From NCBI GenBank assembly GCA_015056365.1, contig SVGM01000012.1, forward strand, positions 39,924 through 103,923: a DNA stretch of 64,000 bases. Reading direction: 5' to 3'. This stretch comes from Clostridiales bacterium. GTDB taxonomy: Bacteria > Bacillota > Clostridia > Christensenellales > Aristaeellaceae. A program made the translations under genes and the position numbers. The first letter of the stretch is position 1; the number at the start of each line of letters is the position of its first letter. The notes under the pieces are model-generated. The model did not search any database and was not told where the DNA came from. It saw only the letters and a program-made list of their open reading frames with translations. Of the stretch, positions 37,919-47,218 are shown piece after piece.

Positions 37919-38653
37919 ATGCAGACCATCCATGCCGTATGGGAAAAAGCGAATCTGGGCGTAAATGCTTACGAGATCATGCTCAGCGAGCAGGATACGC
38001 CGGAGATGATCGCGGCTGAGGAAGCACGCCTTCGGGAAGAGGGCGCGGAGTATATCGTGCTCAAGACCCCGGTGAACTGCCCCCAGCTGCTGTTCGGCTT
38101 GGGCGGCCTGGGCTACACGTATGTGGAGACCGTCTTCCGCGTGGAGATCCGCCGCAGCGATTACCATATGCCTGAAGGCATTGCACGGTTTGACCGGGGG
38201 CTCAGTGTGGTGCACCGGAAGGAGCCTGCAGAGTGGCAGCCGGTGTTTGATCTGATCCGCACCGGTATTTTCCGCAGCGACCGTGTTTCCATCGACCCGG
38301 CCTTTTCCCGGGAGCTGGGCGGCAATCGCTATGCCAACTGGCTCAAAACCATGCTGGAGAATGGCGGTTTCCTCTACGAGGTGCTCAGCGGCGAGAAGGC
38401 CATCGGCTTTTTCGTCATTACCCGCAAGGATGAAAATACGGTAGATCCGGTGCTGATGGCCATGTACGACGAGCAGAACGACCGGGGTATGGGCGCGCTT
38501 TTGCACAAAAAGACGCTGGACACCTGTTTTACCCACGAGTGCAAGCGGCTCACCTCCACCATCGTCAGCAACAACGCCAAGGTGCTCCGTGTTTACGTCA
38601 ACGCGGGAGCCACCATTGCCGATACCCTCTATACCTACGTCAAGCACCTCTAA
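37919..38653 (+). CDS. GNAT acetyltransferase, WecD/RffC-like
   Basis: Two-part protein of 244 residues. The N-terminal half contains VLKTPVNCPQLLFGLGGLGY, which resembles the N-terminal region of dTDP-fucosamine N-acetyltransferase WecD. The C-terminal GNAT core has NDRGMGALLHKKTLD (acyl-CoA loop) and VSNNAKVLRVYVNAG. WecD-type enzymes acylate the amino group of dideoxyamino sugars. The context suggests it N-acylates a sugar in the same pathway, perhaps with the acyl group made here. AAGGAGG precedes the ATG. The next gene, relA, follows after 19 bases. Confidence 0.75.
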   Translation: MQTIHAVWEKANLGVNAYEIMLSEQDTPEMIAAEEARLREEGAEYIVLKTPVNCPQLLFGLGGLGYTYVETVFRVEIRRSDYHMPEGIARFDRGLSVVHRKEPAEWQPVFDLIRTGIFRSDRVSIDPAFSRELGGNRYANWLKTMLENGGFLYEVLSGEKAIGFFVITRKDENTVDPVLMAMYDEQNDRGMGALLHKKTLDTCFTHECKRLTSTIVSNNAKVLRVYVNAGATIADTLYTYVKHL

Positions 38654-38672
38654 GCCGGAAGGAGGCGACTGA

Positions 38673-40871
38673 ATGCTGACCTATATCACCAACGAATGCA
38701 TGCCTCTGGAAAAGATGCTTGCCCGGGTGCAAAAGCAGCATCCCGAGGACGAGAGCATCCAGCTGGTCAGGAAGGCGTATGAGTTTGCTGAGAACGCCCA
38801 CGCCGGCCAGGTGCGCAAAAGCGGCGAGCCGTATTTCATCCATCCGGTATCCGTCGCCAGCATTCTGACTGATCTGATGATTGACGCCCCTACCATTGCC
38901 GCTGGTTTTTTGCATGATACGGTGGAGGACTGTCCCGAAGTAACGCTGGATACCATCCGCGCGGAGTTCAGCGACGAGGTGGCGCAGCTGGTGGACGGCG
39001 TGACAAAGCTGGACAAGCTGGATTTCACCAATCGCGAGGAGCAGCAGGCGGAGAGCCTGCGCAAGATGATCCTAGCCATGAGCAAGGACATACGCGTGGT
39101 GATCATCAAGCTGGCAGACCGCCTGCATAATATGCGTACCCTGCGCTTTCAGGCGGAAAACCGTCAGCGGGCCATCGCCCACGAAACGCTGGATATCTAT
39201 GCTCCGTTGGCGCACCGGCTTGGTATGGGCTCGGTCAAGAGCGAGCTGGAGGACCTGAGCTTCAAGTACATCGACCCAGAGGCCTTCCACGAGATCGCCC
39301 AGAAGGTGGGCCTGCGCCGCACCGAGCGGGAGGAGAACATCCGCATGGTGATCTCCGAGCTGTCCGAAAAGCTGGACCAGCAGCAGATCCATTATGAAAT
39401 GGATGGGCGGCCCAAGCATCTCTATTCTATCTACAAGAAAATGAATGGTCAGGGAAAGACCTTTGACCAGATTTACGACCTGATCGCTGTACGCGTGATG
39501 GTGGATACGGTGCAGGACTGCTATACCGTGCTAGGCATCGTCCATACCCTGTGGAACCAGATCCCCGGCCGTTTCAAGGACTATATCAGCGTGCCCAAGG
39601 GCAATATGTATCAAAGCCTGCATACCACCGTCATCGGCGGCCGCAAGATGCCCTTCCCCTTTGAGATTCAGATCCGCACGTGGGAGATGCACCGCATTGC
39701 CGAATACGGCGTGGCGGCCCACTGGCGCTACAAGGAAGGCAGCAAGGGCGGCAGCATGGATGACAAGCTGTACTGGCTGCGTCAGATCCTGGACTGGCAG
39801 GGCGACACCCGCGACAGCAAGGAGTTTATCGACTCCCTCAAAACCGACCTGTTCAGCGAGGAAGTGCTGCTCTTTACACCCAAGGGCGACATCATCAGCA
39901 TGCAGCGCGGCGCTACTCCCATTGACTTTGCCTACCGGATCCACTCCGGCGTGGGCAACCATTGCACCGGCGCAAAGGTGAACGGCCGCATTGTGCCGCT
40001 GGAAACTGAACTGAAAACCGGCGACCGGGTGGAGATCATCACCTCGCCCAACTCCAAGGGCCCCAGCAACGACTGGCTGCGCGTGGTCAAGACCCAGCAG
40101 GCCAAGACAAAGATCCGTCAGTTCCTCAAGCGCGAACTCAAGGGCGAGAACGTGCAAAAGGGCCGCGACATGCTGGAGCACGAGGCCAAGCGCAGGGGCG
40201 TTGATCTGTATGCCCTTACCAAGCCGGAGTATTACGAAGGCCTGCTCAAGCGCTACGCCTTCTCTGAACTCAACGATATCTACGGCGCGGTAGGCTACGG
40301 CGGCATCGCCAGCGCATATGTGATCAGCCGCCTTCTGGAAGAGCAGCACAAGGCGGAGGCTGCCGCCGCTCCCAAGGTGCAGGAGGTTACGCAGGAAGAA
40401 GTCAAGGCGCATCTGGGCAAGCCAAGCCATGGCATTTATGTGAAGGGCGAAAGCGGCATGCTGGTGCGCTTTGCCCGCTGCTGCAACCCCCTGCCCGGCG
40501 ACGAGATCATCGGCTACATCACCCGCGGACGCGGCGTGACCGTTCACAAGGCGGACTGCCCCAATATGCAGAACGAGACCGACGAACGGCTGGTGGAGGT
40601 CTCCTGGGCAGATCCCGGGGCCAACGCCGAGTTCAATGCAGGAATCAACATCATCGCCTACGACCATGTGAGCCTGCTGGGCGAGCTGGCCATGGTGATC
40701 GGCAATATGGGCATCCCTATCGTGGCAGCTTCCGCCAAGCGGGATGAACGCAAGAAAACCAGCGTGATCACCACGGTGGTTCAGGTCAAGAGCCGCGAAC
40801 AGCTGGATCGGCTCATTAAGCAGATACAAAAACGCAGCGACGTGGTGGACGTGTTCCGTTCTTCCAACTGA
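38673..40871 (+). CDS. relA: Bifunctional (p)ppGpp synthetase/hydrolase
   Basis: Long RSH protein of 732 residues that makes and degrades the stringent alarmone. The HD hydrolase site is intact (His81-Asp82 in [18 protein letters not shown] near 149). The synthetase domain has [12 protein letters not shown] and QSLHTT. TGS ([21 protein letters not shown]) and C-terminal ACT domains follow. Both active sites appear functional, as in Bacillus Rel. GGAGG precedes the ATG. It heads the conserved order relA-dtd-MBL-hemZ, and may also be read through from the lux-like cluster. Confidence 0.96.
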   Translation: MLTYITNECMPLEKMLARVQKQHPEDESIQLVRKAYEFAENAHAGQVRKSGEPYFIHPVSVASILTDLMIDAPTIAAGFLHDTVEDCPEVTLDTIRAEFSDEVAQLVDGVTKLDKLDFTNREEQQAESLRKMILAMSKDIRVVIIKLADRLHNMRTLRFQAENRQRAIAHETLDIYAPLAHRLGMGSVKSELEDLSFKYIDPEAFHEIAQKVGLRRTEREENIRMVISELSEKLDQQQIHYEMDGRPKHLYSIYKKMNGQGKTFDQIYDLIAVRVMVDTVQDCYTVLGIVHTLWNQIPGRFKDYISVPKGNMYQSLHTTVIGGRKMPFPFEIQIRTWEMHRIAEYGVAAHWRYKEGSKGGSMDDKLYWLRQILDWQGDTRDSKEFIDSLKTDLFSEEVLLFTPKGDIISMQRGATPIDFAYRIHSGVGNHCTGAKVNGRIVPLETELKTGDRVEIITSPNSKGPSNDWLRVVKTQQAKTKIRQFLKRELKGENVQKGRDMLEHEAKRRGVDLYALTKPEYYEGLLKRYAFSELNDIYGAVGYGGIASAYVISRLLEEQHKAEAAAAPKVQEVTQEEVKAHLGKPSHGIYVKGESGMLVRFARCCNPLPGDEIIGYITRGRGVTVHKADCPNMQNETDERLVEVSWADPGANAEFNAGINIIAYDHVSLLGELAMVIGNMGIPIVAASAKRDERKKTSVITTVVQVKSREQLDRLIKQIQKRSDVVDVFRSSN

Positions 40872-40897
40872 CGTGCGAATACAAAGGAGGGCGGCTC

Positions 40898-41347
40898 GTG
40901 CGCGCAGTGGTTCAGCGGGTAAAGGAATCTTCGGTGACCATTGATGGTCAGGTGGTGGGAAAATGCGGCCAGGGCCTGATGGTGCTCATCGGAGTAGAGG
41001 TGGGCGATACGGACAAGGATCTGGCGTACCTCGCCGACAAGGTGCCCAACCTGCGCATCTTCGAGGATGACGCAGGCAAGATGAACCGCTCGCTTCTGGA
41101 CATCGGCGGTCAGATCCTGGCCATCAGCCAGTTCACGCTGCTGGGCGACGCCCGTGGCGGCCGCCGTCCCAGCTTTATCACCGCCGCTCGCCCGGATACC
41201 GCCGTGCCGCTGTACGAGGCGCTGGTGGAAAAGTGGCGCGGAATGGGTATCCATGTAGAGACGGGCGTGTTCGGTGCGGATATGCAGGTCGCCTTGATTA
41301 ATGACGGACCTGTGACCATCCTTCTGGACAGCCACAGGCTGTTTTGA
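40898..41347 (+). CDS. dtd: D-aminoacyl-tRNA deacylase
   Basis: Hydrolyses D-amino acids from mischarged tRNAs. The protein has 149 residues, full length. It has the two signature segments [17 protein letters not shown] and [11 protein letters not shown] (the Gly-cisPro-type motif NDGPVT). It starts with GTG at 40898 behind AAAGGAGG. It overlaps the open frame of the next gene, but the preferred start of that gene lies 38 bases after its stop. Confidence 0.95.
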   Translation: MRAVVQRVKESSVTIDGQVVGKCGQGLMVLIGVEVGDTDKDLAYLADKVPNLRIFEDDAGKMNRSLLDIGGQILAISQFTLLGDARGGRRPSFITAARPDTAVPLYEALVEKWRGMGIHVETGVFGADMQVALINDGPVTILLDSHRLF

Positions 41348-41385
41348 CGAATGCCAGAGATGAATTGTACGGGGAGGCGCTTTCG

Positions 41386-42003
41386 TTGGCTCAGGTAAAA
41401 GTGGAATGCCTGCCTGTAGGGGAGATGGGCGTTAACTGCTATATCGTAGAGAACACCCAGACCCGTCAATGCCTGATCGTCGATCCGGGCGCAAGTGGCG
41501 CAAGGATTCTCTCCCTGCTGGGTGAGCGCAAGCCCTGCGCTGTGCTGCTGACCCACGGCCATTTTGATCATATCGGCGCTGTGGATGAGGTGTGCAGCAG
41601 CCTGCAGGTGCCTCTGTACATCCACCGGGGCGACCTTGACAAGCTCACCGACCCCTATGCTAATGTAGGGCGCATTTTTGGCGTGGAACTGACGGTGAAT
41701 ACCCCCGGGATTCCGCTGGAGGACGGCGACGTGATCGACGATGCGGGTTTTCCGGTGAAGGTGCTTCACACTCCGGGACACAGCGAGGGCAGCGTGTGCT
41801 ACCTCCTACCTTGCGATGCTGGAATCATCACCGGCGACACCTTGTTTGCCCATGGTTATGGCCGGACGGATTTTTCTGACGGCAGCTTTATGAAATTAAA
41901 AGCGTCACTGCGGACGCTGTTCCATCTCAGCCCCAGAATGACCGCGTATCCGGGTCACGACGAACCCGGCGTGGTGGGGCGCGACAAGGCGGAGGATGCC
42001 TGA
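41386..42003 (+). CDS. Metallo-beta-lactamase fold hydrolase (glyoxalase II-like)
   Basis: Protein of 205 residues with the metal motif LTHGHFDHIG, then HTPGHSEGS, and GDTLF and PGHDEPG near the end. This is a glyoxalase II-type MBL of the short class usually found between dtd and hemZ in Bacillota. I place the start at TTG 41386 because GGGGAGG sits 8 bases before it; the frame stays open to a TTG at 41344, inside the end of dtd. The physiological thioester is unknown. Confidence 0.88.
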   Translation: MAQVKVECLPVGEMGVNCYIVENTQTRQCLIVDPGASGARILSLLGERKPCAVLLTHGHFDHIGAVDEVCSSLQVPLYIHRGDLDKLTDPYANVGRIFGVELTVNTPGIPLEDGDVIDDAGFPVKVLHTPGHSEGSVCYLLPCDAGIITGDTLFAHGYGRTDFSDGSFMKLKASLRTLFHLSPRMTAYPGHDEPGVVGRDKAEDA

Positions 42004-43505
42004 TGCAACGTGTACAGATCGCGCTGAGGACAGCGCTGCCCGGTTTTGCCAATGAATACTGCGACGTGCTGAAGCTGTTTTTCAAGGTGGAGGCGTTTTC
42101 CGTGAACCCGGAGGAACAGGGTGATGCCACCATCGACCCTGTTACTGGCCTTAGCACCGAAGCGCTGACTCATACCCACGAAGAAGCGGACGGTATGATG
42201 CGCTCCGCCTTTACATTCCGCGGCCAGACCCACGCGCTGGAAGCTCCGCTGCCGGAGGACGAGGACGATCAGGAACACTACGCCATCGTGATCAAGCGCA
42301 TCCGCAAGCGCACCAGCAAAACGGCGCTGTATCAACTGCTCAAGCAGATCACCGGTCATCAGCCTCCCTGGGGCTCCCTCACCGGCATCCGTCCCACCCG
42401 GCTCGTCTACGAAGGGCTGGCAATGGGGCTGTCTCTGGAGGAAGCCGCCCGCTCGGTGGAAACCACCTTCGACGTGACTCATGAAAAAGCGGAGCTGCTC
42501 AGGGAAATCGTTGCCGTGCAGCAGACGCTGCCCATGCCCAGCGTGGAAGAAGCGGACGTATATCTGTCCATTCCGTTCTGCCGCACCCGCTGCGCCTATT
42601 GCTCCTTCCCCGGCGAGGCGGTGGGCAAGGGTAAGATGATTCCGCCCTACCTGGACGCCCTGATGTGGGAGATGGAAGAAAGCGCAAAAATGATGCGGCA
42701 GAGCGGTCTTCGGCTCCGCGCGCTGTACGTGGGCGGCGGTACGCCCTCTGCCTTGAATGAAAACGAATTTGCCAGGCTGATGGACAAAACCATGGAGCTG
42801 TTCCCCGGCGCGGTGGAGTATACCGTGGAAGCCGGACGTCCGGATACCATTACCCGGGGCAAGCTGGAGACCCTGAAGCGTCTTGGCGTGGGCCGGATCA
42901 GCATCAATCCACAGACCATGAATAACGAAACCCTGCGTATCATCGGCCGCGATCACACCGCCGAGCAGACGGTGGAAGCCTTCCGGCTGGCGCGGGAGAT
43001 CGGCTTCAGCGATATCAACATGGATGTGATCGTGGGCCTGCCCGGCGAAACACCGGCCCATTTTCGGCATACCATGGACGAGATTCTGCGACTCAGCCCC
43101 GATAGCCTTACTGTGCATACGCTGGCGATCAAGCGTTCCAGCCGCCTGAATCTGGAACATGCGCCCCTGCCGGATGGAGCCGTGGCGGCCCAGATGGTGC
43201 GGATGGGCGAGGAGACCGCTGCAGCGCTTGGAATGCGTCCCTATTACCTCTACCGTCAGAAATATATGGCCGGTCAGCAGCAGAATGTGGGTTATGCCCG
43301 CGAAGGCTGTGCCTGCCTGTACAATATCGATATCATGGAGGAAAACACTTCCATTGTGGCCATGGGTGCGGGGGCGATATCAAAGCGTGTGTTCCCTGAC
43401 CGGGAACTACGGATCGAACGCGCGCCCAACGTAACCAATGTTCAAGTCTACATCGACCGTACTGCCGAGATGATGGATCGTAAGAAAACGCTGTTTTTGG
43501 GGTGA
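42003..43505 (+). CDS. hemZ: HemZ-type radical SAM coproporphyrinogen dehydrogenase
   Basis: Radical SAM protein of 500 residues. The cluster motif CRTRCAYC has Cys193, 197 and 200, followed by SFPG; the SAM-binding LYVGGGTPSAL and the HemN-family EAGRPDT follow. The N-terminal 180 residues, lacking in HemN, are characteristic of the Bacillus HemZ subgroup. The proposed reaction is oxygen-independent oxidation of coproporphyrinogen III, but no other heme genes are nearby and several HemN-like proteins have other roles. It overlaps the MBL gene stop by 1 base. Confidence 0.9.
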   Translation: MQRVQIALRTALPGFANEYCDVLKLFFKVEAFSVNPEEQGDATIDPVTGLSTEALTHTHEEADGMMRSAFTFRGQTHALEAPLPEDEDDQEHYAIVIKRIRKRTSKTALYQLLKQITGHQPPWGSLTGIRPTRLVYEGLAMGLSLEEAARSVETTFDVTHEKAELLREIVAVQQTLPMPSVEEADVYLSIPFCRTRCAYCSFPGEAVGKGKMIPPYLDALMWEMEESAKMMRQSGLRLRALYVGGGTPSALNENEFARLMDKTMELFPGAVEYTVEAGRPDTITRGKLETLKRLGVGRISINPQTMNNETLRIIGRDHTAEQTVEAFRLAREIGFSDINMDVIVGLPGETPAHFRHTMDEILRLSPDSLTVHTLAIKRSSRLNLEHAPLPDGAVAAQMVRMGEETAAALGMRPYYLYRQKYMAGQQQNVGYAREGCACLYNIDIMEENTSIVAMGAGAISKRVFPDRELRIERAPNVTNVQVYIDRTAEMMDRKKTLFLG

Positions 43506-43688
43506 CCAAAGGGCGCTGTCCTTAGATCGCGGCAGGGTCTGAGGCCCTGCACCCACTCTTTGCATCCGTTTTATGGATGCAAGGGTACTTTGTACAATGT
43601 CTACTGCGCCCATGCAAAGGGTGCAGTCCGGAGGTGCGGGAGGCACTGCCTCCTGCCGGGGATGCAAGGGGCAGCGCCCCTTGCCCTC
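43506..43688. repeat. Palindromic module element, copy 4 (composite)
   Basis: Fills most of the 222-base gap between hemZ and glpK. The modules are CCAAAGGGCGCTGTCCTT (43506), GCAGGG…CCCTGC (about 43532-43550), TTGCATCC/GGATGCAA (43560-43582), GGCA/TGCC with GGAGGCACTGCCTCC (near 43639), and GCAAGGGGC/GCCCCTTGC (about 43664-43684). Phrases such as CCAAAGGGCGCTG and GGGGCAGCGCCCC are shared with copies 1 and 2. Confidence 0.65.
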
Positions 43689-43727
43689 TCCCTTTCCAAA
43701 AAACAATCACACATAGGAGGGAATCGC

Positions 43728-45227
<1,500 letters not shown>

Positions 45228-45234
45228 GAATGGA

Positions 45235-45263
45235 TTGACAAGCAATCCGCACAATGCTAAGAT
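45235..45263 (+). promoter_or_regulatory. Promoter of the DUF1858/ferritin-like pair
   Basis: TTGACA (45235-45240), 17-bp spacer, TAAGAT (45258-45263). The leader contains a short GCATCA/TGATGC hairpin. Confidence 0.75.
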
Positions 45264-45315
45264 AGGCAAGGCATCAAGCAACTGATGCAACAATGAAAAG
45301 TTGGAGGATATGAAA

Positions 45316-45519
45316 ATGACTGTTAACAAGGATATGTCTATTGGTCAGGTTTTGAATATGGATCCCGCAACTGCCAACATCTTCCTGGGTTTTGGCATGC
45401 ACTGCCTGGGCTGCCCCCACGCTGTGGGCGAAGCCATCAAGGACGCCTGCGCCGCTCACGGCACCAACGCTGACGAACTGGTGGAAAAGCTGAACGCTTA
45501 CTTCGCTCAGAAGGCCTGA
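45316..45519 (+). CDS. DUF1858 redox disulfide protein
   Basis: Protein of 67 residues of the DUF1858 family (hybrid-cluster-associated redox disulfide domain). It has MSIGQVLNMDPATANIFLGF followed by the Cys30-x-x-Cys33 pair in HCLGCPHA. The family is thought to act in thiol or metal redox chemistry in anaerobes; no reaction is established. The ATG at 45316 is best placed relative to GGAGG. The ferritin-like gene starts 28 bases after the stop, so the two are probably co-transcribed. Confidence 0.88.
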   Translation: MTVNKDMSIGQVLNMDPATANIFLGFGMHCLGCPHAVGEAIKDACAAHGTNADELVEKLNAYFAQKA

Positions 45520-45547
45520 TTAGGTTTTGCTGAAAGGACGTGATGGC

Positions 45548-46015
45548 ATGCGGATTACCTCCGACCAGGAGGCGATGTACATCGCTTGCGCCATGGAAAG
45601 CGCTGCTGTACAGCTCTACGAACGGGCCCTTCAGGTGCTGGAGGGTCAGGGACGGCAGGAGGAGGCTCTCTACCGTTCCATTGCAGCCATGCGTTTGGAG
45701 GAGATGAGTCATCTCCAGCGTTTCCGTTCCCTGTATGCAGGGCTGGACGCACATATTGAGAATCAGCTGATGCTGGATGCGGTGGCGGATGGCGTCCTCT
45801 TTGAGGGCGGCCTGATGGGCGCTGCCAGAGCAGGACTGCTCAAGGACGTGGACAGCATGCTCCGGTATGCGGCTTCCTGCGAGGCGGCCTCGGCGCAGAA
45901 GTACCGGGCGTTTGCAGAACATGCGGCCACCCGGGACGCCAAAGACGCGCTTTTGACCATTGCAACAGAGGAAGAAAGACATCTGAAAGACCTTACTGAG
46001 CAAACGGAAGGTTAA
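45548..46015 (+). CDS. Ferritin-like / rubrerythrin-type diiron protein
   Basis: Four-helix protein of 155 residues. Candidate diiron ligands are Glu25 (YERAL), the EMSH motif (Glu52, His55), Glu112 (CEAAS) and the EERH motif (Glu142, His145), giving two ExxH motifs as in rubrerythrin-like proteins. There is no C-terminal rubredoxin domain, so it would depend on a separate electron donor; the DUF1858 protein next door is a candidate. Probable role in peroxide or iron handling. A hairpin terminator follows. Confidence 0.75.
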   Translation: MRITSDQEAMYIACAMESAAVQLYERALQVLEGQGRQEEALYRSIAAMRLEEMSHLQRFRSLYAGLDAHIENQLMLDAVADGVLFEGGLMGAARAGLLKDVDSMLRYAASCEAASAQKYRAFAEHAATRDAKDALLTIATEEERHLKDLTEQTEG

Positions 46016-46035
46016 AGCCGTTCTATCATTGCGCA

Positions 46036-46078
46036 AAAAGGGACGACTGTAAAAAGTTGTCCCTTTCATTATTTTCAA
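46036..46078 (+). terminator. Terminator after the ferritin-like gene
   Basis: AAAGGGACGAC pairs with GTTGTCCCTTT (loop of about 8 nt) and is followed by CATTATTTTC. Confidence 0.7.
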
Positions 46079-46097
46079 AAGATGTGGAGTGTGTGTG

Positions 46098-46643
46098 ATG
46101 AGCAACAAGACAAATTCGAAAATGTCCGTTCAGTTGATGGCCATGGGCGGCCTGATGGCAGCGCTGGTCTTTGTAGCAACCAGTTTCTTTAAGCTGCCGG
46201 TGTCGGTGACCCAGGGATACATCCATCTGGGCGACGCCTTTGTGCTGATCAGTGCGGCGCTGCTGGGACCAGTAGGCGTTGCTGCGGCTGCCATTGGCAG
46301 CATGCTGGCTGACCTGTTGGGTGGCTATTTCCAGTACTGCCTGCCTACGTTCATCATCAAGGGCGCGGTGGCGCTGGTTGCGCTGTGGGGCACCAGCGGC
46401 AGTAAGCCCTATTGGCTGCAGGTGATCATTTTTGTGCTTGCCGAAGCGGTGATGGTCGCTGGCTACTTCATCGCGGAGTGGCTTCCCCTGGGCTACGGTC
46501 TGGCGGCTGCGTCTGCAGCGGTTCTGCCCAATGTGGTGCAGGGTGCCAGCGGCGTGATCATTGGTGCGGTGCTGATTCCCTTGCTTCGCAAGATCAGTCC
46601 CATGCTTGGCGGGAAACAATCCCGCAGCGTAAAGGCCGAATAA
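46098..46643 (+). CDS. ECF transporter S component
   Basis: Membrane protein of 181 residues with about six hydrophobic helices and no soluble domain. The start MSVQLMAMGGLMAALVFVAT and the segment QGYIHLGDAFVLISAALLGP are typical of substrate-binding S components of energy-coupling-factor vitamin or metal transporters (YIHLGDA is a recurrent loop). It would borrow a shared EcfAAT module encoded elsewhere. No riboswitch fits in the 80-base gap upstream, so the vitamin is not predictable. Confidence 0.82.
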   Translation: MSNKTNSKMSVQLMAMGGLMAALVFVATSFFKLPVSVTQGYIHLGDAFVLISAALLGPVGVAAAAIGSMLADLLGGYFQYCLPTFIIKGAVALVALWGTSGSKPYWLQVIIFVLAEAVMVAGYFIAEWLPLGYGLAAASAAVLPNVVQGASGVIIGAVLIPLLRKISPMLGGKQSRSVKAE

Positions 46644-46690
46644 AGCAAAGTGTCTTCAGACAGAAGATGATGAACTGCAAATTCAAAAAC

Positions 46691-46728
46691 GGAGCTGCAG
46701 CCCTGAGCGGGTGGCAGCTCCATTTTTA
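46691..46728. terminator. Terminator between convergent genes
   Basis: GGAGCTGC (46691-46698) pairs with GCAGCTCC (46714-46721) and is followed by ATTTTTAATG. Confidence 0.75.
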
Positions 46729-46741
46729 ATGAAAAAAGTCG

Positions 46742-47056
46742 TTATGCATCCTCAATAGGCAATCTGCGCCGGGCAGTCTTTGCTTCATCTTCGGCATAGA
46801 TATAGCTGATTTCCATCATGTCGAAGGAAACGCTGTCAATGAAATGCTCCGGTTTGAAGCGGGTCAACGCATATTCCTCCCAGTCGGTGCGGTGGCGGCT
46901 GAGCCACATGGGCTGGCTCAGGTCCAGGGGCGGCAGCGCCTGGCGTAGCGCTTCCTCCGGGTTGTCACGGCTGCAGGGCACCATGATGCTGTTGAGCACC
47001 TTTTGCTTTTTGATCAGCCGGATCCACAGCCGGCCCTGAGGTTGCTGTTGCTTCAT
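46742..47056 (-). CDS. Small protein of unknown function
   Basis: Protein of 104 residues with a good ribosome-binding site (AAGGAGGG) and its own promoter, so it is probably a real gene. It begins QGRLWIRLIKKQKVLNSIMV and contains LDLSQPMWLSRHRTDWEEYA. It is charged and soluble, with no membrane segment. I recognise no characterised family. Confidence 0.7.
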   Translation of the reverse strand: MKQQQPQGRLWIRLIKKQKVLNSIMVPCSRDNPEEALRQALPPLDLSQPMWLSRHRTDWEEYALTRFKPEHFIDSVSFDMMEISYIYAEDEAKTARRRLPIEDA

Positions 47057-47082
47057 GGAATCCCTCCTTGCGATATGGCTGT

Positions 47083-47111
47083 ATTATACACGGGAAAAGC
47101 ACGGCAAACAA
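47083..47111 (-). promoter_or_regulatory. Promoter of the small unknown gene
   Basis: TTGTTT (47106-47111), 17-bp spacer, TATAAT (47083-47088) on the minus strand. Confidence 0.6.
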
Positions 47112-47137
47112 GAGGGCATGGGAGTGTAGAGAAAATA

Positions 47138-47165
47138 TTGACCTATCCTGAAAATGCGCTATAAT
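47138..47165 (+). promoter_or_regulatory. Promoter of the GH127-like gene
   Basis: TTGACC (47138-47143), 16-bp spacer, TATAAT (47160-47165). Confidence 0.75.
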
Positions 47166-47218
47166 GGTGTAGAATAGCGTATATTATCGGCGTTTATCGC
47201 CTGAATGGAGAGAGACCT

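Noticed and set aside
43560..43727. N-terminal extension of glycerol kinase
   Set aside because: The open frame upstream of 43728 runs through palindromic element 4; the family N-terminus and AGGAGG site both point to 43728.
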